From Cylicocyclus nassatus (taxonomy: Eukaryota > Nematoda > Chromadorea > Rhabditida > Strongylidae): a DNA stretch of 64,000 nt. Where the stretch lies: assembly GCA_958299035.1 (NCBI GenBank), contig CATQJL010000001.1, positions 31,917,554-31,981,553 on the forward strand. Reading direction: 5' to 3'. Both the position numbers and the translations under genes were made by a program. How positions within the stretch are numbered: the stretch's first letter is position 1; each line of letters starts with the position of its first letter. The notes below the pieces were generated by a model. The model saw only the letters and a program-made list of their open reading frames with translations. It was not told where the DNA came from and ran no database searches. Positions 33,027-44,840 of the stretch are shown here, in pieces.

Positions 33027-34239
33027 ATGCACGTTGTACAAGGCTCACGACAAGAAGTCTACAATCCCGAAGTGCTTCTACTTGCACAGGATCAATGCAT
33101 TCTTCAAATTGTTTCAGCAACTATATTCAACGAGGCAGAGTGGGATCACCAGCCAGTAACGATACTACTTGACTCCGTTGCACAACGAAGTTTCATCAAA
33201 TCAGGACTGTGAAGGACTCAAGCTTCCAGTCCTTCGTACTACTTCGTTTACTACATCTGGAGTGGGCGAACAACAAGAGCAGTTCAACTCATCTGAAGTA
33301 CAAATAACCTTGAAAAGTCTCTACAACTCCGAAAAGCTCAATAACTTGTTATTGCACACTAAGCAGCAGCTGACTGCCGACATGCAGACGGCAAGTCTTA
33401 CGGAAGCAGACTTGCGTTTCATCTCTAACAAAAAATTGATTATCGCTCAAGATACGCTCTCCTTGAAAAGCATCTCACCCGATCTGATCATAGGACAAGA
33501 CCTCCTAAACCTTGTTACTTTCCACAAAGACAGAGTGCATAAGCTTCCTTCGGGCCTCATTCTGACTTCAACCATCTTTGGGTACGTTATATCAGGGAAG
33601 AGCGCCACTACCACTAGATCAAGTTTTGTTGGCACATTCGGCTGCATGTCAAAGTTAAATAAAATACTCAGGAACAACCGCCCAACATTTCCACAACACA
33701 AAGAGAGATCAAAGAAACCCAAATCGTACTCTCATCTCAACAGTACGAGCACACGGACGGACAACAAGCCATTATCGGCAAAGCAGGAAGGAGGAACAAT
33801 CCAAAGAAGAACGATCCATTTGCGAACAAAACTACAACCATGCTGTTCATCCAGCCGACAGTCCAGCTTCACAGGGCAAACAGTCACTGCCTCCATTCTC
33901 GCTGAAGCTCGAGCAGACAGACAACGTTGGTTGGCCACCATACGTTCCACGACGAACTCCAATGTTCGTGCCCCATATCGGATAGAGTGGCTAACGCGGC
34001 GGTTCACATATAATGAACCCAAGATCAGGATGACGAATACACCGGAGAGAAGACATCATGAGTACATACATCATCACGCAAGCACGCCGTCTATCAAGGA
34101 TATGGTCATCAATGGATCATCTACCATCGACTCAGTGTGGAAAAGGAGGAAATGGCGAGGACGACGAGCAGCGCTAAACCGCCCAACAGCTCCAGCGACC
34201 ACTCCAGGATCTTTTCCCATTATCACTTTACCGAAATGA
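33027..34239 (+). pseudogene. Aspartic-protease region and collapsed pol of the Bel/Pao element
   Basis: The first part (33027-33212) has VTILLDSVAQRSFI. The family motif is LLDSGAQ, so the catalytic DSG is changed to DSV. A frameshift near 33205 leads into a frame with LKLPVLRTTSF and DLIIGQDLL (DUF1758-like), ending FGYVISGKS, where the reverse transcriptase should start. What follows to 34239 is low-complexity, basic and unlike any pol domain. A SVWKRR-x-WR/ARTTS-like fragment near 34130 may be the integrase end. The reverse transcriptase, RNase H and most of the integrase are deleted. Confidence 0.65.
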
Positions 34240-34670
34240 TCTACTAGTGTGTGTATGTTTAAATTACTTGCAGCTCCTCCTTCATAGCTCATTTTTTTGT
34301 ATGCGTAGGTATTAATTTATTCGCTAGTCAACTTCACATGTATCTGCTACTCTAATTAGGATCTTACCAGATCTCATTTTCCTCTCGCTCGCCCGGAGTG
34401 TTGATGACTTCTGTATCATCAACCATTGATGAACTCTATATTTTAGATAGCCTACGGCTACCCGTAGGCTAAATTGTGAGCTACTCACACTTGAGTATCT
34501 AACCACTCAAAAGTGAGTGGTTAGATACTTAAGAGTGGTACCCGTGCGCCAGGAGTGTAGCCAATCGGCGGCATCTCCCAAGCACCAACTCGTGTACATT
34601 GTACCCTGTACTCGGTTCAGCTCCGCCTTTCTTCGTATATAAGGAGCCACCGAATGTATTAGAGGTTGCT

Positions 34671-34816
34671 GGGTGAAGGACATTAGGTCGCCGAAAGAGG
34701 GCGGTCCCCGCGGTCATTTGCGACAAATGCGCACCCTTGTACATACGCGGACATGCGTTCCTGCAGGGAATCCGCGCGGGACTCTTCTAAATTCGGCAAC
34801 CTAATGTCCTCCAACC
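34671..34816. mobile_element. Mutator-like MITE inside the right LTR
   Basis: A 9-bp target duplication GAGGTTGCT (34662-34670 and 34817-34825) flanks it. Terminal inverted repeats share GAGGACATTAGGT/CGCCGAA-like sequence. The left LTR gives the empty site. A similar end motif (GACGTTAGGCTGCCGAAAAG) occurs at about 49055. Confidence 0.8.
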
Positions 34817-34871
34817 GAGGTTGCTCCCCGGTCACCTCGACTTCTTCACGAATAATCTACGCCCATGCGAA

Positions 34872-35275
34872 TCTCAATATATATAAAACTCAAAGTGTGT
34901 TTGTCTGTTAATAAGTATGTTTTTTATATAAATCTTTCTGAGTGGACTAAATGAGCTGAAACTTTGCACACTTATGTTTTGGACCCGGGCGCAGAACATA
35001 GGCTACTTTTCGCGGCGACTTACTAGATCCTTCTATTGATTTGTTGATTTGTTTACTTACATCTGGGAAAATGAGGCTTGACATGCTCAAACCAATCATT
35101 TTGCAATGACCATGTAGACAGGGGATGGTAAAGCTCATTTCAATTTCAATGTCGGAAAGATGCGGGCAATTCGTTTTAAAGCCCTTTTTGCGCAGAAGAA
35201 GCTCAAAAGCGTAAGTATAAGTAACTTCTCCTTAGCTAAACTGGAGTCCCGAGTGAAACCGGGACCGCCGGCTAG
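34872..35275 (+). mobile_element. Non-autonomous Helitron inside the right LTR
   Basis: Starts TCTCAATATATATAAAAC and ends CTAG. A hairpin GTCCCG-loop-CGGGAC ends six bases before the CTAG. Insertion is exactly between A and T of the host AATAAATC, without duplication, as the left LTR shows. All three Helitron hallmarks are present. Confidence 0.88.
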
Positions 35276-35334
35276 TAAATCTATATTCCACAACCTCGTC
35301 TACCCCTAATCACTTGGTACCCACCAAAATATTT

Positions 35335-35600
35335 TTAAGCTGATTTCAACTTAGATTTGCAGTGTAGAGCGGATCGTTGACCTTTATTCATTATTGTAAG
35401 ATTACGTTGAGACTTTCAGCTTACAGCGTCGTTGTGGGTCAGCCGTGTTTCAAAATACTTTTCAAAAAATTGAAAAACTTGTTTACCAAGGGTCTCAGGC
35501 GTGCTGATTCCATAACCCAACTTTTTACGAACTTGCAAAGCTTTAAAATGGTGTAATCACAATTTTAAGAAGCTGTTAAAACGCGGTTGATACATTTTTT
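35335..35600. repeat. Fragment of the mariner-like foldback family
   Basis: It matches the interior of the element at 51827-52499 (GATTTGCAGTGTAGAGCGGA, TCATTATTGTA, GCTGATTCCATAACCCAACT, TGTAATCACA). The Bel/Pao element lies directly next to it and may have inserted into it. Confidence 0.6.
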
Positions 35601-36060
35601 CCCTGGATCCTGCATACAAAGCCTTTGACATAGATTCTCTTTTTTCCTTGCAGCAAAGGCAAGTATGCTGTTCTTTTTTACCTATTCACCAAGCTTTTAA
35701 GTTTATCACTTTTACTTTTTGTGACTATGACTGATCTGAGATTTCAAAACAATTTGAGCAAAATTAGTTCTTAAGCAAGTAAATAAAGAAAATTTTTGCA
35801 GGTTGCTGAAGTAATTATTGGTTGGCATGTGGAGATCTCGATGTGTGTGATCAGATTTCGTAACTGGTCAATCTTAGCTTCTTATAATATCTAGCTATCA
35901 ACCAAAATGCAATTTTTTCTATTTTTCAAAGCGACTATCAATCAATTCAATGCAGATCTTTTCCTTCCTTAAGGTTTTTTGCATTAAGAGAAGCTTCGCA
36001 GTCACAATAAGCAAAAATTTACTAGTGCGTATGCTAGCAGAAAGGGTTCAAAATTCGACA
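35600..36060. other. Stretch without supported gene
   Basis: AT-rich, no motif or repeat recognised. Confidence 0.45.
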
Positions 36061-36061
36061 C

Positions 36062-37896
36062 AGGGCCGGTAGTAATCCCCCCGACCTGGCGGCAGGTCTC
36101 GTCGGCAGGTCGCTGGCACCTTTCCGTGAGGTGGCCAGAAACTAAGAACCGAAATTTAGGCCGTCCCAGGCCTTTTTCCAAAAAATTTTCTCGATGAAGA
36201 TGCCGCCTCGACCCTGTAGAAACCTCCATCGAAATTTGCGATTCCAGAAATCCTCCTATAGGAAAATATCTGGAAGCGCAGGAGGAACTGCCGGCAACTT
36301 CGCGAGGTCAGTTGCCGGCAACCAGCCGGCAGCTCGTCGAAATCCGCGAGATGGCAGCTGCCGGCAGGTCAGAGAACACGGGAAATAGCGTGCTCTTTGG
36401 AGAGAGGGAGCTGCCGGCATCTCGACGTGCCCCTACCACGTCGAGGTGGTGGCACCTTTGCCGACGGCGTCTGTGAGATTGCGAATTGCGGCGATATCAC
36501 ACAATTTACGTCAGGCGAAAACATCAAAAAATTCTACTTTCCATCCAAAAACCTTCATTTTTTTCATTATATGAGTTTTTCTTTTTTAAAACGACGATTT
36601 TCTAACAGAAAAAAAATCTAGCAATGCCTTAGAACCATAAGGAACACCATCTTCTTTTGCAATCCCTTCTAAATCTTATTTGCAGCGATTTCGTCCCTCT
36701 CTCGCTCATATCAATCAGCTGTTCTTTCAGGTCAAAGTCTCTCGCGCAATGTATCGATCCCTCTTACAGGCGGCCATTTGCCAGTGCGTTCCTCACATTG
36801 CTGATGCAAACGGCAAGGACTGACCGAATGGTCCAGTGGGTAACGTGGCAGCACTTGAAGTTAGCAAACTTAGGTTCAACCGCGCGCGGGACAGCAGTTT
36901 TGCGGCTGTCTACGTTATCAAAATTTGATGGGCGAAATAAGTGCGTACTAACAAGGAAAGTTCACTCATTCGAAGTGGCGATTCGGAAGGAGATCTATAC
37001 CAGTGGATAGAGCTCAAGAAGCTGATCTCAGATTTACCTTCTATATCTGCGATGCGTTGTTCTGAAAAAAGTTATGAGCTTCTCTAAAGCCAAATTTTCG
37101 TGCATTTTGAGTCGCAAAATCATGATAATCGCTACACAAAAGTATGCAGCTTAGGCAAACCACCTAACAAGCATTTCATTTTAGGTCTATCTCGAGTTCA
37201 TCCGAACGCTTTCGAATGTTTTCCGACCATGTTGTTCATCCACAGGTCGTCATTTCGTTCCTAGATCACACTTCCACTATGTATACAAAAAAAGCCTCAT
37301 AACCTCCATCTAGAAAAAAGCGTCGCTTTGGAAACTTCTTGGAAACTACCAATGGATAGAACATAAAACGATGTTCTCAAATATATCTTCAATATCTGCA
37401 ACGCGTTCTTCTAGATGGAGGTTATGTGCTTTTTTGTATATATAATGGAAGTGTGATATAGGAAGGAAATGACGGCCTGTGTGAACGACATGGTCGGAAA
37501 ACGCTCGGAAAAGTTCGGATAAACTCGAAATAGACCTAAAATGCTAGGTGGTTTTCTTAAGCTTGCACACTTTTGTGTAGCGATTATCATAATTTTGCGA
37601 CTCAAACTGCACAAAAAATTGGGCTTAGAAAAGCTCATAACTTTTTTCAGAACAATGCGTCGCAGATAAAGAAGGTATATCTGAGATTAGCGTTTCAAGC
37701 TCTATCCACTGGTATAGATCTCATTGCGAATCGCCATTTCGACTGAGTGAACTTCCCTTGTAAGATTATACAAGATTACTGAAACCTACAATCACTCCGC
37801 GAGCTGCCGGCGGAGTTGGCATCTTTCCGCGAAGTGTGCCAACTTGCCGGCATCTATGATGCCACCAGGTAGGGTAGATTACTACCGGCCCAGAGG
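36062..37896. mobile_element. 1.8-kb foldback element with GGGCCGGTAGTAAT ends
   Basis: Ends GGGCCGGTAGTAAT and ATTACTACCGGCCC. Long inner arms (about 36955-37350 and 37395-37765) are inverted copies: CCAGTGGATAGAGCT/AGCTCTATCCACTGG and GTAGCGATTATCAT-type motifs. The left outer part is rich in GCCGGCA repeats (36270-36420). A tRNA-like stretch lies between. No transposase frame. Confidence 0.75.
36825..36895 (+). tRNA. tRNA-like segment inside the foldback element
   Basis: An A-box-like TGGTCCAGTGGGTAACG and a B-box-like GGTTCAACCGC at tRNA spacing. A full cloverleaf cannot be closed, so it is a captured or SINE-derived head. Confidence 0.35.
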
Positions 37897-38042
37897 CCGC
37901 AAGGTATAGACTAACTTAATGCAAAGTTCTAACGCAACTTTTTGTAAAATCATAACTTCCTGCTCTCTCAATGGGTTTTCAAAAATTTAAGCGTAATAGG
38001 TAGTAAAACCGTTCTCTTTGTAATAATGTTTATGCTGCTCTA

Positions 38043-38278
38043 TAAGGGCCTGGGCATACCTCAAGCGATATTACGACGCGTTGGCAACACTCCAGTCTCC
38101 AGTTGTTCATAACTCATCGCAAGGAGTTTTTGAATATACAGAAGATGGGAATTTTATCAAACTACGAAGGTTATACATGCTGCGCATTTGTAATCTACCA
38201 GTATTGAATTTGAAGACATTTGGCAAACTGCCAAATCGCATAGCGACTGAAGTCGCGTGAGATTTGCCCTGGGCCTAT
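38043..38278. mobile_element. GCGATT-family MITE, copy 2
   Basis: Ends AAGGGCCTGGGCATACCT and GCCCTGGGCCTATC, with inner CAAGCGATATTACGACGCG opposite AAATCGCATAGCGACTGAAG. Same family as copy 1. Confidence 0.6.
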
Positions 38279-38279
38279 C

Positions 38280-39015
38280 GAGGAATCGCTTTTGAGATAA
38301 AAGTAAGAGAATAAAATCAATTCAGCTTTGGTCACTTTGAGTTAGTGTGCTAAACATCTGAAACTTAAAACTCCAGCAAGTATAATAAGTCATTGATTCA
38401 CCTCTTCCAGCAGTGCAGAATTTGTGTAAGAGGAGCATTTCTTGGATGGATTGTTTTGGTTAAGCAATACAAAGCAAAAAATTTAATCTTCTGATAATTT
38501 TTCAAATTATGGTTTTTGGTTAAGCGATACAATACACCAAATTTGACTTTATTTGGCTTTCTAATTATGATTTTTGGGCAAGCAATGCAAAATAGCAAAA
38601 TTGATTTCCTTTTAGCATTTTTCAGCTCTTTAACTCATGACTATTCACAGAGGTGCTCCTTCAATACAAACTTTAGGAAAGGGTGGATTAAAAGACTTAT
38701 TCTACTGCTTGCTCAAAATTTTCTTAGTAAGATTTAGATTTCCTAGCACTTTAACTCAAAATGACCGAAGTACAAGTGGTTTTATGCTTCTGCTTCCATC
38801 TCAAAAGCTGCTCTTTATTAGAGAGCGCAACGCAACGTTTTGTCTATTTAGCAAAATTAAGTTTGTGCAAATCCCTTGAGAGAATGTTGCGCAGGAACTT
38901 TTGCATCAATCCAGAGCACGCCCTTTCTTCTTTTATAGACACACAAACAAATCATGAATGCCGATACAGAGTGGTATGCGTAATCCAACGGAAATTAGTC
39001 GTCTTTGGGAGACAG
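38280..39015. other. Stretch without supported gene
   Basis: Contains three imperfect repeats of a 60-base unit around GGTTAAGC(A/G)ATAC...TTTTTGG (38450-38600) on the plus strand. No gene recognised. Confidence 0.45.
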
Positions 39016-39017
39016 TG

Positions 39018-39335
39018 TGAAGGTATATGAGGGCTTGCTATAACCAGTTCGGACTCAGGTTCGAGGCCGCCCTAAGGTAAGTTACCCTCTACCTTCCGGT
39101 CTATAAGGGCTTGCTTGGCCCAAGGGCGAAATCGGTAAATTCTACTGGTAGGATACCAGAGTTATTTGCAAGGGTAAAACAAACAAATTACTGATTCATC
39201 AATTGGGCGGCCCTTGCAAGTCACTGTAAAAGCGCTCACAAGCATTTAGTGATTTCTTCGAGTTTGAAACAGAGCGCATTTGGCCCATGCCCGCAGGGAT
39301 CAAAGAATTGTGTCTTCTATCCTTATTATCCAAGC
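39018..39335 (+). mobile_element. tRNA-derived SINE, copy 2
   Basis: It shares the B-box (GGTTCGAGGCC at about 39058), CCTTGCAAGTCACTGTAA, GCCCATGCCCGCAGGGAT and the pyrimidine-rich tail CTTCTATCCTTATTATCC with copy 1. Body homology with an indel supports a common family. Target duplications are not clear, so it is older. Confidence 0.65.
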
Positions 39336-39339
39336 ATCT

Positions 39340-40195
39340 TCCGAAGAAATGAGGAAAGAATGAATTGCTACGGACCTATGGATTCACCTAATACCAGCGA
39401 AAAACGACGGTAAGTCGACATTGACCGATATTCTCAAACATATCACTTACTTTGTTCCAAATATTTGGTTACACAGCTTTCCACAGCTTTGTCTCGCTCC
39501 GTTTTCTTCCAAAGTTCCTCAATCAAAAAAGTAAAAATCTAACTATTTGCTTATTTCTCCTGTTCTGAATATAGATTCACCTAGAGGCAAAGAATGGAAT
39601 TATTTTTTGATTGTGAGTCACATCTCTACTCTGTGAGAAGTGAGAGAATGCTTTCGCTAAGAGATAGGTCTTTCTTTATTCGGACGCAATTAGCTCCACC
39701 AATTAGAAAACAAATGGACGTAATCTTCTCTATTGCATTCTCGCCTAACCACTGCTGATTATGCCTCTTTATACCTCTTCCAATTGATCCTTTCAAATTC
39801 AGCAATTTTATGAAATCTTGCTTTCGAAGAGTGAAAAAGATTTTCCACGCAGCCTTCAACCATAAAAGTCTTTACAAGTAGAAGCTACTCCTGAGAAAAG
39901 CACAATTAAAAGGCAAACCATTGCTCATGTCAAAGCTCGAAAGGGTTCATCGAGCTTCACACAGTGGTGTTTCACAGTGGTGTTTTTTCCTCTACACTTT
40001 ATCTACTTTCACAAAAATCTCATAAACAGTTTGGAGAAAATAAACATTGACAGAAAATAAAAATATATCTGAGGGCTCTGAGTTCTATAAAATATTATGC
40101 ACTAGGTTTCCATATTCACTCATCAGTTTTATTAGCGATGAGGTGCTGTAAAATAACAGCGCTATCTATAGATATTAAGTTAAGTGCAAAAGTTT
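39340..40195. other. Stretch without supported gene
   Basis: No motif, repeat partner or long frame. Nothing seen. Confidence 0.45.
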
Positions 40196-40256
40196 TGTCA
40201 GTAAAAGTACTTCTGTGCCAAACAGGTTTGTTAGGTGTTCCTTTATTTCCAATCAC

Positions 40257-40296
40257 GGCCTAACGTTTCGACGCCTTTCGTCTTCCTCAGCGGCCT
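40257..40296 (-). ncRNA. Hammerhead-like ribozyme core, inverted copy
   Basis: Exact mirror of the motif at 44841-44880 (core CTGAGGA at 40290-40284 on the minus strand). The two would be transcribed in opposite directions from one locus. Confidence 0.55.
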
Positions 40297-40508
40297 GAAA
40301 ATTGGCTCAAAGCTTTACCCGAGAAACGAGGCCATCAAGTACCATCTCCATTCCTGCCAGTTCTCAACCTTCGTTCAACATTCCTACCGTAAAAATTGCT
40401 ATGCCGGAAGATGAACATACCCTGTAAACACCGCTATTTGAGGTTCCGCACCGGAAGAGATGGTCTTGGCGGATAGAATGGATTATACCATAAAAGCACA
40501 TAAGTGAT

Positions 40509-42016
40509 CTACAGTCTGCATAGAGATATGAAGGGTAGGAAGTCCGTGGTAATTGACAAACAGTCATTTTTATTGTTCATTGCTGGATTCTTCGCAGAAA
40601 TCCAGAATGCTTCTAACGCCTTCCTCGCCGAGGTTTCCTTTTCATGTGCCAAGATTTGGCATTTGATATCGAAATCGTCTCCACCATGCGAATCGTGGCT
40701 ATGTTTGCCCAGAGGTGAAAACAATGTTTTACGCCTTTTATCTGCAAGATGCTCTTTTACGCGAGTACTAAGTGTTCTGCCAGTTTCTCCGATATAGATG
40801 GCATTGCAGCTAAGACATTCTAACTGATAAACTACTCCCATTTGTGCACAATCACCTATTTTCCTGTGCGGACAGACTACGCGTCGATTTGTTAAACAGT
40901 ATCGATCGTAAAGTCTGTTTCGAACTAACTGCGTTTTGATATTGTCACCTGGGATGTCGACTAAAACAATATCGTTTTGCAGTTGTGCACGTGAAATGCA
41001 TTTTCGAAATGCCGCACTGATGTTATCGGAAATAAATGGAAGGCACAGTGATAACCGTTGCTGCAAGCAATCTTGGAGGCCAGATCTCGTGACTCGCATC
41101 GTTCTCTTTCTCCGGAGCACATCTGCATAGCCGTTTCAAACATATTCTTGATCACCGCTCTTTTCGTAGATGCAGGATGCGCTGATTTAATATTCAAAAG
41201 GATGTTCTTCGAGCTTTCTTTGCGGTACCATTTCATGCTGACAATACCATTGGATAATCTTACTTGCGCGTTGAGGTAAGGCAGCCATCCGTCGTGTGGT
41301 GTTTCTCGTGTGAGCTTTATGTACTGCGACTGTGTGTCCAAAATTTCGAAACACTTGTCCATTTCGGACTGTGTTGATGTAAATATACGACAGTCACTGA
41401 TATATCGGCAGTACATTAGCGGCATGCGGGCTAGCACTGGTTCTTCGATCTTACTCATAAAACAAATGTCGAGAACCGGCGCCAACCTCTGACCCATAGC
41501 TAATCCGCGTATCTGGGCGTAGTAAGTCCCAGATCATCTAAAGATGTTGCACTCCAAACATTCGCTTATCAGGGTCATAGTCCGCCTTTTGCCAAGCCCA
41601 AAAGTATTGATGGTAGTTGCATGTTTATCCAACAATTCCGATAGCGCTTGCAAGGCTTGTTCATTCTGCACATTAGTGTAGAGCGAAGTCATATCGAATG
41701 ACTCGACTACAGTGCTCGGATCAAACTGAACCCCTCGGACTTTTTCGATGAATTCACGAGAGTTGGATAAATGTGCTGGAATTTTGGGAAGCAACTGGCT
41801 CACTATCTTGTTCAAGAACCACGAAATTCGATCGGTGGGACCGCCAACACAACTAATAATAGGTTTAATTTTGTAAGTGTCCTCTGACATTGAGCTCATG
41901 TCCCGCAAAGAAAGCTTGTGCGTCTTAATCAGGCTGTAAAACACCGGACAACTTAGACATATGAGTTTCAACCTCTTTATGAATCTGTCGTCAAGTCCGG
42001 CAGATTTTGCTATCAC
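40509..42016 (-). pseudogene. Truncated inverted Penelope copy, RT and GIY-YIG
   Basis: Same coding segments as the plus copy: 42016-41534 (RT fingers, motif A), 41497-40961 (motifs B and C, again YISDC) and 41120-40509 (GIY-YIG). It carries the identical TGA and frameshift. It starts in mid-protein at 42099 and lacks the N-terminal region, so it never encoded a full protein. Confidence 0.85.
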
Positions 42017-42184
42017 GGTCCAAGCGTCATTCAGTTTTCTACACTGAGATCGGAAGTTTTTCGCAGAAACTACTCTGTACGTTGTGATATCCGCTAGATA
42101 AAAGGTGAAACGCTGTCGCTACGACAAAAAGCGATAGCTACTCGCCAATCCTTAATATTCCTCCGACGTTGCCAGAAGACGAAT

Positions 42185-44628
42185 GTGCTGCCTAATTTCA
42201 TCAAGGATAAAAATAGGAAATACTGCGATTTCAGCGAAAATGATCCGAGGATCGTGAAGATTTATCAATCTATCCTGAAGATTATCATCAAAGAAAAACG
42301 GAGATCATTGTATAGTACCTTGTTGAAATGTAGCACAAAAGAACAAGCTTGTAAACGTCTCATGCCTGGTGAACGTTGGAGGAGGATTGAGGATGAATCA
42401 AAGCTAATCTGTGATTCGATGCGGTCTAGAATCAAATCCAAACTCCGCGCAAAGTACGACCGACTTTTGACTGAACTCTGCAGAAATTGTTCATGTGACA
42501 GAAGTAGCAACCCCTGCTACCGCTCCAATGGACTTGCATCTGAGAATGAAGTAACAGCTAGAGTTACGATAACTGGCAACACTCAAATGTCTTCTAACAT
42601 CACCGAGCTTCTAGGCCTTGGTCCTTCGTTCTCCCCTGCACAGAATATCAACGCTATGACTTGCCGCAAGATAGTAGGAAGTTTGTACAAGCTCAGAGAC
42701 ACTCTTAGACTGAGAGCCAAATACGGCAGTCCAACAGTTGCAGCTCGCGATAATAACAGCTTACTACCGACCATTCCCTTCCCTCAATCGTTTTACAAAG
42801 AACCACCACCCGTCCCCGAGATAGATATGAAGTTCCATCTCTTATGCTCTGGTGTTTCCGAGGTTTTGAACAGGGCAAAAGATCAACATCAGAACAACCT
42901 TACACCCAAACAGTGGCAAGGTTCTAAAGAGATACGTGAGCTAATCTTGAACGGCACGGTGCGACTATCTGTAAGCGATAAGGGAGGCGAATTCGTAGTA
43001 ATGCCTCACCAACTGGATCGTTGAATAACAACAGCTCATCTAGCGGACACCACAACGTACAGAGTAGTTTCTGCGAAAGACTTCCGATCTCAGTGTAGAA
43101 AACTGAATGACGCTTGGACCGTGATAGCAAAATCTGCCGGACTTGACGACAGATTCATAAAGAGTTTGAAACTCATATGTCTGAGTTGTCCGGTGTTTTA
43201 CAGCCTGATTAAGACGCACAAGCTTTCTTTGCGGGACATGAGCTCAATGTCAGAGGACACTTACAAAATTAAACCTATTATTAGTTGTGTTGGCGGTCCC
43301 ACCGATCGAATTTCGTGGTTCTTGAACAAGATAGTGAGCCAGTTGCTTCCCAAAATTCCAGCACATTTATCCAACTCTCGTGAATTCATCGAAAAAGTCC
43401 GAGGCGTTCAGTTTGATCCGAGCACTGTAGTCGAGTCATTCGATATGACTTCGCTCTACACTAATGTGCAGAATGAACAAGCCTTGCAAGCGCTATCGGA
43501 ATTGTTGGATAAACATGCAACTACCATCAATACTTTTGGGCTTGGCAAAAGGCGGACTATGACCCTGATAAGCGAATGTTTGGAGTGCAACATCTTTAGA
43601 TGATCTGGGACTTACTACGCCCAGATACGCGGATTAGCTATGGGTCAGAGGTTGGCGCCGGTTCTCGACATTTGTTTTATGAGTAAGATCGAAGAACCAG
43701 TGCTAGCCCGCATGCCGCTAATGTACTGCCGATATATCAGTGACTGTCGTATATTTACATCAACACAGTCCGAAATGGACAAGTGTTTCGAAATTTTGGA
43801 CACACAGTCGCAGTACATAAAGCTCACACGAGAAACACCACACGACGGATGGCTGCCTTACCTCAACGCGCAAGTAAGATTATCCAATGGTATTGTCAGC
43901 ATGAAATGGTACCGCAAAGAAAGCTCGAAGAACATCCTTTTGAATATTAAATCAGCGCATCCTGCATCTACGAAAAGAGCGGTGATCAAGAATATGTTTG
44001 AAACGGCTATGCAGATGTGCTCCGGAGAAAGAGAACGATGCGAGTCACGAGATCTGGCCTCCAAGATTGCTTGCAGCAACGGTTATCACTGTGCCTTCCA
44101 TTTATTTCCGATAACATCAGTGCGGCATTTCGAAAATGCATTTCACGTGCACAACTGCAAAACGATATTGTTTTAGTCGACATCCCAGGTGACAATATCA
44201 AAACGCAGTTAGTTCGAAACAGACTTTACGATCGATACTGTTTAACAAATCGACGCGTAGTCTGTCCGCACAGGAAAATAGGTGATTGTGCACAAATGGG
44301 AGTAGTTTATCAGTTAGAATGTCTTAGCTGCAATGCCATCTATATCGGAGAAACTGGCAGAACACTTAGTACTCGCGTAAAAGAGCATCTTGCAGATAAA
44401 AGGCGTAAAACATTGTTTTCACCTCTGGGCAAACATAGCCACGATTCGCATGGTGGAGACGATTTCGATATCAAATGCCAAATCTTGGCACATGAAAAGG
44501 AAACCTCGGCGAGGAAGGCGTTAGAAGCATTCTGGATTTCTGCGAAGAATCCAGCAATGAACAATAAAAATGACTGTTTGTCAATTACCACGGACTTCCT
44601 ACCCTTCATATCTCTATGCAGACTGTAG
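42185..44628 (+). pseudogene. Penelope reverse transcriptase / GIY-YIG endonuclease, broken frame
   Basis: One frame runs 42185-44176 with in-frame TGAs at 43022-43024 and 43601-43603. The C-terminal part lies in another frame to 44628, the shift falling near 44090-44105. N-terminal region: 42185-43021. Reverse transcriptase: KIKPIISCVGGPTDRIS, motif A SFDMTSLYTNV, motif B GLAMGQRLAPVLD, motif C YCRYISDC. The family has YxDD here; the first Asp is replaced by Ser, so catalysis should be lost. Then a Cys cluster (VVCPHRKIGDC, ECLSC) and GIY-YIG: GVVYQLEC...IYIGETGRTL...R..EHL. Two stops, one frameshift and a lost Asp make it inactive. Confidence 0.88.
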
Positions 44629-44840
44629 ATCACTTATGTGCTTTTATGGTATAATCCATTCTATCCGCCAAGACCATCTCTTCCGGTGCGGAACCTCAAA
44701 TAGCGGTGTTTACAGGGTATGTTCATCTTCCGGCATAGCAATTTTTACGGTAGGAATGTTGAACGAAGGTTGAGAACTGGCAGGAATGGAGATGGTACTT
44801 GATGGCCTCGTTTCTCGGGTAAAGCTTTGAGCCAATTTTC

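Larger units (their letters stand above)
30208..35328 (+). mobile_element. Non-autonomous Bel/Pao LTR retrotransposon
   Basis: The left LTR 30208-30566 and right LTR 34399-35328 both start TGTTGATGA and end CCCACCAAA. They are flanked by ATATT (30203-30207 and 35329-35333), a 5-bp target duplication as in Bel/Pao. The right LTR is longer only because of two nested insertions. The interior (3.8 kb) has a gag and zinc-knuckle/protease remnants, but no recognisable reverse transcriptase, RNase H or integrase core. The element needs a helper or is dead. Confidence 0.85.
34399..35328 (+). repeat. Bel/Pao right LTR with two nested insertions
   Basis: It matches the left LTR except for a 146-bp MITE (34671-34816) and a 404-bp Helitron (34872-35275). 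It contains a 13-bp perfect hairpin (34496-34508 with 34515-34527) of which the left LTR keeps only the loop-proximal half. Confidence 0.85.

Noticed and set aside
34671..34816. Structured riboswitch-like RNA in the right LTR
   Set aside because: The 9-bp duplication and inverted ends explain it as a MITE, and the left LTR lacks it.
36194..36621. Plus-strand frames in the GC-rich region
   Set aside because: They lie in the GCCGGCA-rich arm of the foldback element and reflect its composition.
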